A stretch of 64,000 nt of DNA from Pseudomonas farris (GTDB lineage: Bacteria; Pseudomonadota; Gammaproteobacteria; Pseudomonadales; Pseudomonadaceae), in assembly GCF_019145235.1 (NCBI RefSeq), contig NZ_JAHSTV010000013.1, positions 1 through 64,000 of the forward strand, read 5' to 3'. The translations under genes and the position numbers were made by a program. The notes below the pieces were generated by a model. It saw only the letters and a program-made list of their open reading frames with translations, made no database searches and was not told the origin of the DNA. This document shows, piece after piece, positions 61,161 through 64,000 of this stretch; position 1 is the first letter of the stretch, and each line of letters begins with the position of its first letter.

Positions 61161-61844
61161 CTAATGCCCCATGAGCCAATGTTGATGCGGCCCCGGCAAG
61201 GTCCAGATGCCGAACACCATCACCAGCAAGCCACCGGTCATGCGGACGCTGCGTTTGCGCAACAACGCTGTGACGCGCTCGGCCGCCAGCCCTGTGGCGA
61301 GCAGCACCGGCCAGGTGCCCAGCCCGAATGCCAGCATCAGCAACGCACTGTCCAGCGCATTGCCCTGGCTCGCCGACCACAGCAATGTGCTGTAAACCAA
61401 CCCGCACGGCAGCCAGCCCCAGAGTGCGCCCAGCAGCAGGGCGCGGGGCAGGTTCGACACGGGCAATAGTGTGTTGGCCACCGGCTGGATATGCCGCCAC
61501 AGGCCGCGGCCGAGGCTTTCGATGCGGGTCAGGCCGCTCCACCAGCCAGCCAGGTACAGGCCCATGGCGATCAGCAGCAATCCGGCGAGGATGCGCATGA
61601 ACATCGCCGCCGGGCTATTGGCCACAGCCCAGCCGGCCAGGCCGATCAGCAGGCCGGCCGCGGCGTAGCTGAGAATTCGCCCCAGGTTGTAGGCCAGCAA
61701 TAGTCGAAAGCGTCGGCTGCGTTGTTCCTTGGGGATCGCCAGGGTCAACGCGCCCATCAATCCGCCGCACATGCCCAGACAATGCCCGCCACCGAGCAGG
61801 CCGAGGATCAGCGCAGACACCAGCAGTGGCACCAACTCAAGCAT
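61161..61844 (-). CDS. UreH/SafE-like (DsbD_2 fold) inner-membrane protein
   Basis: A 227-residue polytopic membrane protein with six or so helices and GGGHCLGMCGGLMGAL at the N-terminus, a Cys-containing motif of the sulfite-exporter/cytochrome-biogenesis transmembrane group, repeated later as LWGWLPCGLVYSTLLWS. Its start lies 8 bases inside ccoS. In pseudomonads it follows ccoS and precedes hemN, suggesting copper or thiol handling during cbb3 oxidase assembly; this is inferred from context. Confidence 0.85.
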   Translation of the reverse strand: MLELVPLLVSALILGLLGGGHCLGMCGGLMGALTLAIPKEQRSRRFRLLLAYNLGRILSYAAAGLLIGLAGWAVANSPAAMFMRILAGLLLIAMGLYLAGWWSGLTRIESLGRGLWRHIQPVANTLLPVSNLPRALLLGALWGWLPCGLVYSTLLWSASQGNALDSALLMLAFGLGTWPVLLATGLAAERVTALLRKRSVRMTGGLLVMVFGIWTLPGPHQHWLMGH

Positions 61845-62055
61845 GGGGCGGCGCCTTGTCGTCCGGTTTGGCCGGATGGCCGCTGGCCTCGTCGACCGCT
61901 GCCTTGTGGTTCGGGTCCTGATCGTCGAACAGGATGCTGTGGGCCGGGCCATCGAGGTCGTCGTACTGACCGCTGTCGACTGCCCAGAAGAAGATATAGA
62001 TAGCGATGGCCACGATCAGCAGCGCGGCCGGGATCATCACGTAGAGAGCTGGCAT
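61837..62055 (-). CDS. ccoS: cbb3-type cytochrome oxidase assembly protein CcoS
   Basis: A 72-residue protein with one N-terminal membrane helix (YVMIPAALLIVAIAIYIFFWAV) followed by the family sequence DSGQYDDLDGPAHSILFDDQ. It is needed for active cbb3 oxidase in other bacteria. It starts 22 bases after the ccoI stop and overlaps the next gene by 8 bases. Confidence 0.92.
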   Translation of the reverse strand: MPALYVMIPAALLIVAIAIYIFFWAVDSGQYDDLDGPAHSILFDDQDPNHKAAVDEASGHPAKPDDKAPPHA

Positions 62056-62077
62056 CTGGACTCCATGCCCGCGCGGT

Positions 62078-64000
62078 TCAGGCCGGCAGCGGGCGGGTTT
62101 CTGGCGTGGTGCTGACGGCCGGCGCGCTCGGCAAGCGAGTCAGGCGCAGGGCATTCAACACCACGGTCAACGAACTGATCGACATGCCGACCGCAGCCCA
62201 TACCGGAGTGATCCAGCCGAGGGCGGCGAACGGCAACATAAGGCCATTGTACAGCGCCGCCCACAGCAAGTTCTCGATGATGACCCGACGGGTGCGACGG
62301 GCCAGGCTGAAGGCTTGCACCAGCGCGTCGAGACGGTTCGACAGCAGCACCGCGTCGGCACTGGTTTTCGCCAGATCGGTGGCCGAACCCATCGCCACGC
62401 TGATGTCGGCGGCGGCCAGCACCGGTACATCGTTGACCCCGTCACCGAGCATCAACACCTTGCGACCTTCCTTGTGCAGCTGTTGCAGCACCTGCAGTTT
62501 ATCATCCGGACGCAAACCGCCACGGGCCTCGTCGATGCCCAGTTCGGCAGCGACGCTGGCGACCATCGGCGAGCTGTCGCCGGACAGCAGCAGCGTGCGC
62601 CAGCCACGAGCCTTGCACGCTGCGAGCAGGGCGGGCGCGTCGGCGCGCAAACGGTCATCGAGTACGAACCACGCCAGCGGCCCTTGACTGTCGCCGAGCA
62701 ACAGCCATTGGCCGGGCTCATCGGGCATTACTGGCGTTTGAGCGCCGCTGAGGTCACAGACAAACCTTGGCTGGCCAATGCGCAGGCGTTGTGCGCCGAC
62801 CAACCCCTCAAGGCCCAGGCCCGGCGTGCTGTGAACTTCTTCGGCGGCCAGCGGTGCACGGCCAAAAGCCCGGGCAATCGGGTGCTCGGAGCGGTTTTCC
62901 AACGCGGCGGCGAGGCTCAGGCATTGATCGCTGGTCAGCGCCCCAAGCGGCCGGATCGAACGCAAGGCCAGGCGGCCTTCGGTGAGAGTGCCGGTCTTGT
63001 CGAAAATCACCGTGTCGATCTGGTTCAGGCCTTCCAGTACATGGCCGCGTGTCAACAAAAGACCGAGCTGGTGCAACGTGCCGGTGGCGGCGGTGAGGGC
63101 GGTTGGCGTGGCCAGCGACAAGGCGCACGGGCACGTCGCAACCAGCATCGCCAGGACAATCCAGAAGGCTCGCGAAGAATCCAGCTCCCACCACAGCAGG
63201 CCGATGGCGGCCACCGCGATAAGTGACAACAGCAAAAACCATTGGGCGGCGCGGTCGGCGATTTCCGCCAGTCGTGGCTTTTCGGCCTGGGCGCGATCCA
63301 GCAGGCGGACGATGGCCGACAGTCGGGTGTCCTGACCCAGCGCCAGGACTTCTACGGTCAGCGCACCTTCAACGTTCAAGGTGCCGGCGGTGACGGCATC
63401 GCCTGGGGTCCGTGGCTGTGGCAGGTATTCGCCGGTCAGCAGGGATTCGTCGATGCTCGACTGACCGTCGAGGATTTTTCCATCGGCCGGCAGAATTGCT
63501 CCGGGATGCACCAGCACCTGATCGCCCACGCGCAACTCACTGAGCAGAATCCGTTCGCTCTGACCGTCAGCGCTCAGCCGCAGGCAGGAGGCAGGCAACA
63601 GATTGACCAGCTGTGCGGTCGCGGCGGCGGTGCGTTCCCGGGCGCGGCGTTCCAGATAACGTCCGGCCAGCAGGAATAGCGCGAACATTCCCACCGCATC
63701 GAAATACAGCTCGCCCACCCCGGTGATCGAGGTCCAGATCCCGGCAATATAGGCGCTGCCGATCGCCAGCGACACTGAAACGTCCATGGTCAGGTGACGG
63801 GTGCGCAGATCGCGCATCGCGCCCTTGAAGAACGGCGCGCAGCTGTAGAACACGATCGGTGTGGTCAGAAACAGCGCGACCCAGCGCAGGATAGTGTGCA
63901 GTTCGGGGCTGAGGTCGATGTTGAATTCCGGCCAGGTGGCCATGGTCGCCATCATCGCCTGGAACCACAGCAGCCCGGCGACACCGAGTTGACGTAGGGC
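62078..64000 (-). CDS. ccoI: Copper-transporting P1B-type ATPase CcoI (N-terminus outside the window)
   Basis: 640 codons of a P-type ATPase are seen; the reading frame continues past the right edge without a stop, so the N-terminal metal-binding region and first helices are missing. Present are the TGES-like motif (LLTGEYLPQ), the membrane CPC in VATCPCALSLATPTA, the phosphorylation site DKTGTLTEG, SEHPIARAF and GDGVNDVPVLAAADISVAMG. It delivers copper to cbb3 oxidase. ccoS follows directly. Confidence 0.94.
   Translation of the reverse strand, partial: ALRQLGVAGLLWFQAMMATMATWPEFNIDLSPELHTILRWVALFLTTPIVFYSCAPFFKGAMRDLRTRHLTMDVSVSLAIGSAYIAGIWTSITGVGELYFDAVGMFALFLLAGRYLERRARERTAAATAQLVNLLPASCLRLSADGQSERILLSELRVGDQVLVHPGAILPADGKILDGQSSIDESLLTGEYLPQPRTPGDAVTAGTLNVEGALTVEVLALGQDTRLSAIVRLLDRAQAEKPRLAEIADRAAQWFLLLSLIAVAAIGLLWWELDSSRAFWIVLAMLVATCPCALSLATPTALTAATGTLHQLGLLLTRGHVLEGLNQIDTVIFDKTGTLTEGRLALRSIRPLGALTSDQCLSLAAALENRSEHPIARAFGRAPLAAEEVHSTPGLGLEGLVGAQRLRIGQPRFVCDLSGAQTPVMPDEPGQWLLLGDSQGPLAWFVLDDRLRADAPALLAACKARGWRTLLLSGDSSPMVASVAAELGIDEARGGLRPDDKLQVLQQLHKEGRKVLMLGDGVNDVPVLAAADISVAMGSATDLAKTSADAVLLSNRLDALVQAFSLARRTRRVIIENLLWAALYNGLMLPFAALGWITPVWAAVGMSISSLTVVLNALRLTRLPSAPAVSTTPETRPLPA

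Overview
The window is chromosomal DNA of a fluorescent Pseudomonas (P. fluorescens group). Evidence: the cmaX-crfX-cmpX-sigX-oprF block, Anr next to hemN and the cbb3 oxidase assembly genes, Pseudomonas-type BenE, Smc-ZipA-LigA and RlmKL proteins, high GC coding DNA, and many REP elements of the 'gtgggagcgggcttgctcgcgaa' type. Almost everything is core genome. No phage, insertion sequence, CRISPR array or tRNA was seen.

Layout. 1-9.2 kb: ppsR/ppsA (PEP synthase and its regulator, divergent), an alpha/beta hydrolase, rraA, then cmaX-crfX-cmpX-sigX-oprF (cell-envelope stress and major porin). 9.3-21.0 kb: the assimilatory nitrate region, all on the minus strand: nasS, a broken nasT, nitrate transporter plus PP2C-kinase, and nirB-nirD-nasC-cobA. 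Each of the three transcription units (nasS-nasT, nasA-kinase, nirBD-nasC-cobA) starts with a sigma-54 type -24/-12 element, two hexaloop RNA hairpins of the ANTAR-target type, and a rho-independent terminator. nasT, which should encode the antiterminator reading these leaders, has an internal frameshifting deletion between short direct repeats. 21.2-30.3 kb: pyrD, rmf with a structured leader, rlmKL, a CHASE-PAS-GGDEF diguanylate cyclase, dacB and yggL. 30.3-39.9 kb: purine use: BenE-type permease, GntR regulator, guanine deaminase, xdhC, xdhB, xdhA and a second GntR regulator. 39.9-47 kb: smc, zipA, ligA. 47.2-56.7 kb: a zinc peptidase, 4.5S RNA, an XRE regulator, a PAS-GGDEF-EAL protein, a periplasmic binding protein, dnaX, ybaB, a CurA-type oxidoreductase and recR. 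56.8-64 kb: acyl-CoA dehydrogenase, apt, anr, hemN with an upstream Anr box, a UreH/SafE-like membrane protein, ccoS and ccoI, which runs off the right edge.

How the genes work together. The nitrate block takes up nitrate (NasA), reduces it to nitrite (NasC) and ammonium (NirBD), and makes the siroheme precursor for NirB (CobA). The xdh/gua block deaminates guanine and oxidises xanthine. The Anr/hemN/cco block supports microaerobic respiration. The most interesting points are the three-leader attenuation regulon, including nasST itself, combined with the nasT lesion; the REP-derived tail of CobA; candidate operators before xdhA and the benE-side GntR gene; and a PAS-GGDEF-EAL protein with substitutions in both motifs. 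Gene-name transfers and synteny statements rest on memory of P. aeruginosa and P. putida, not on a search.
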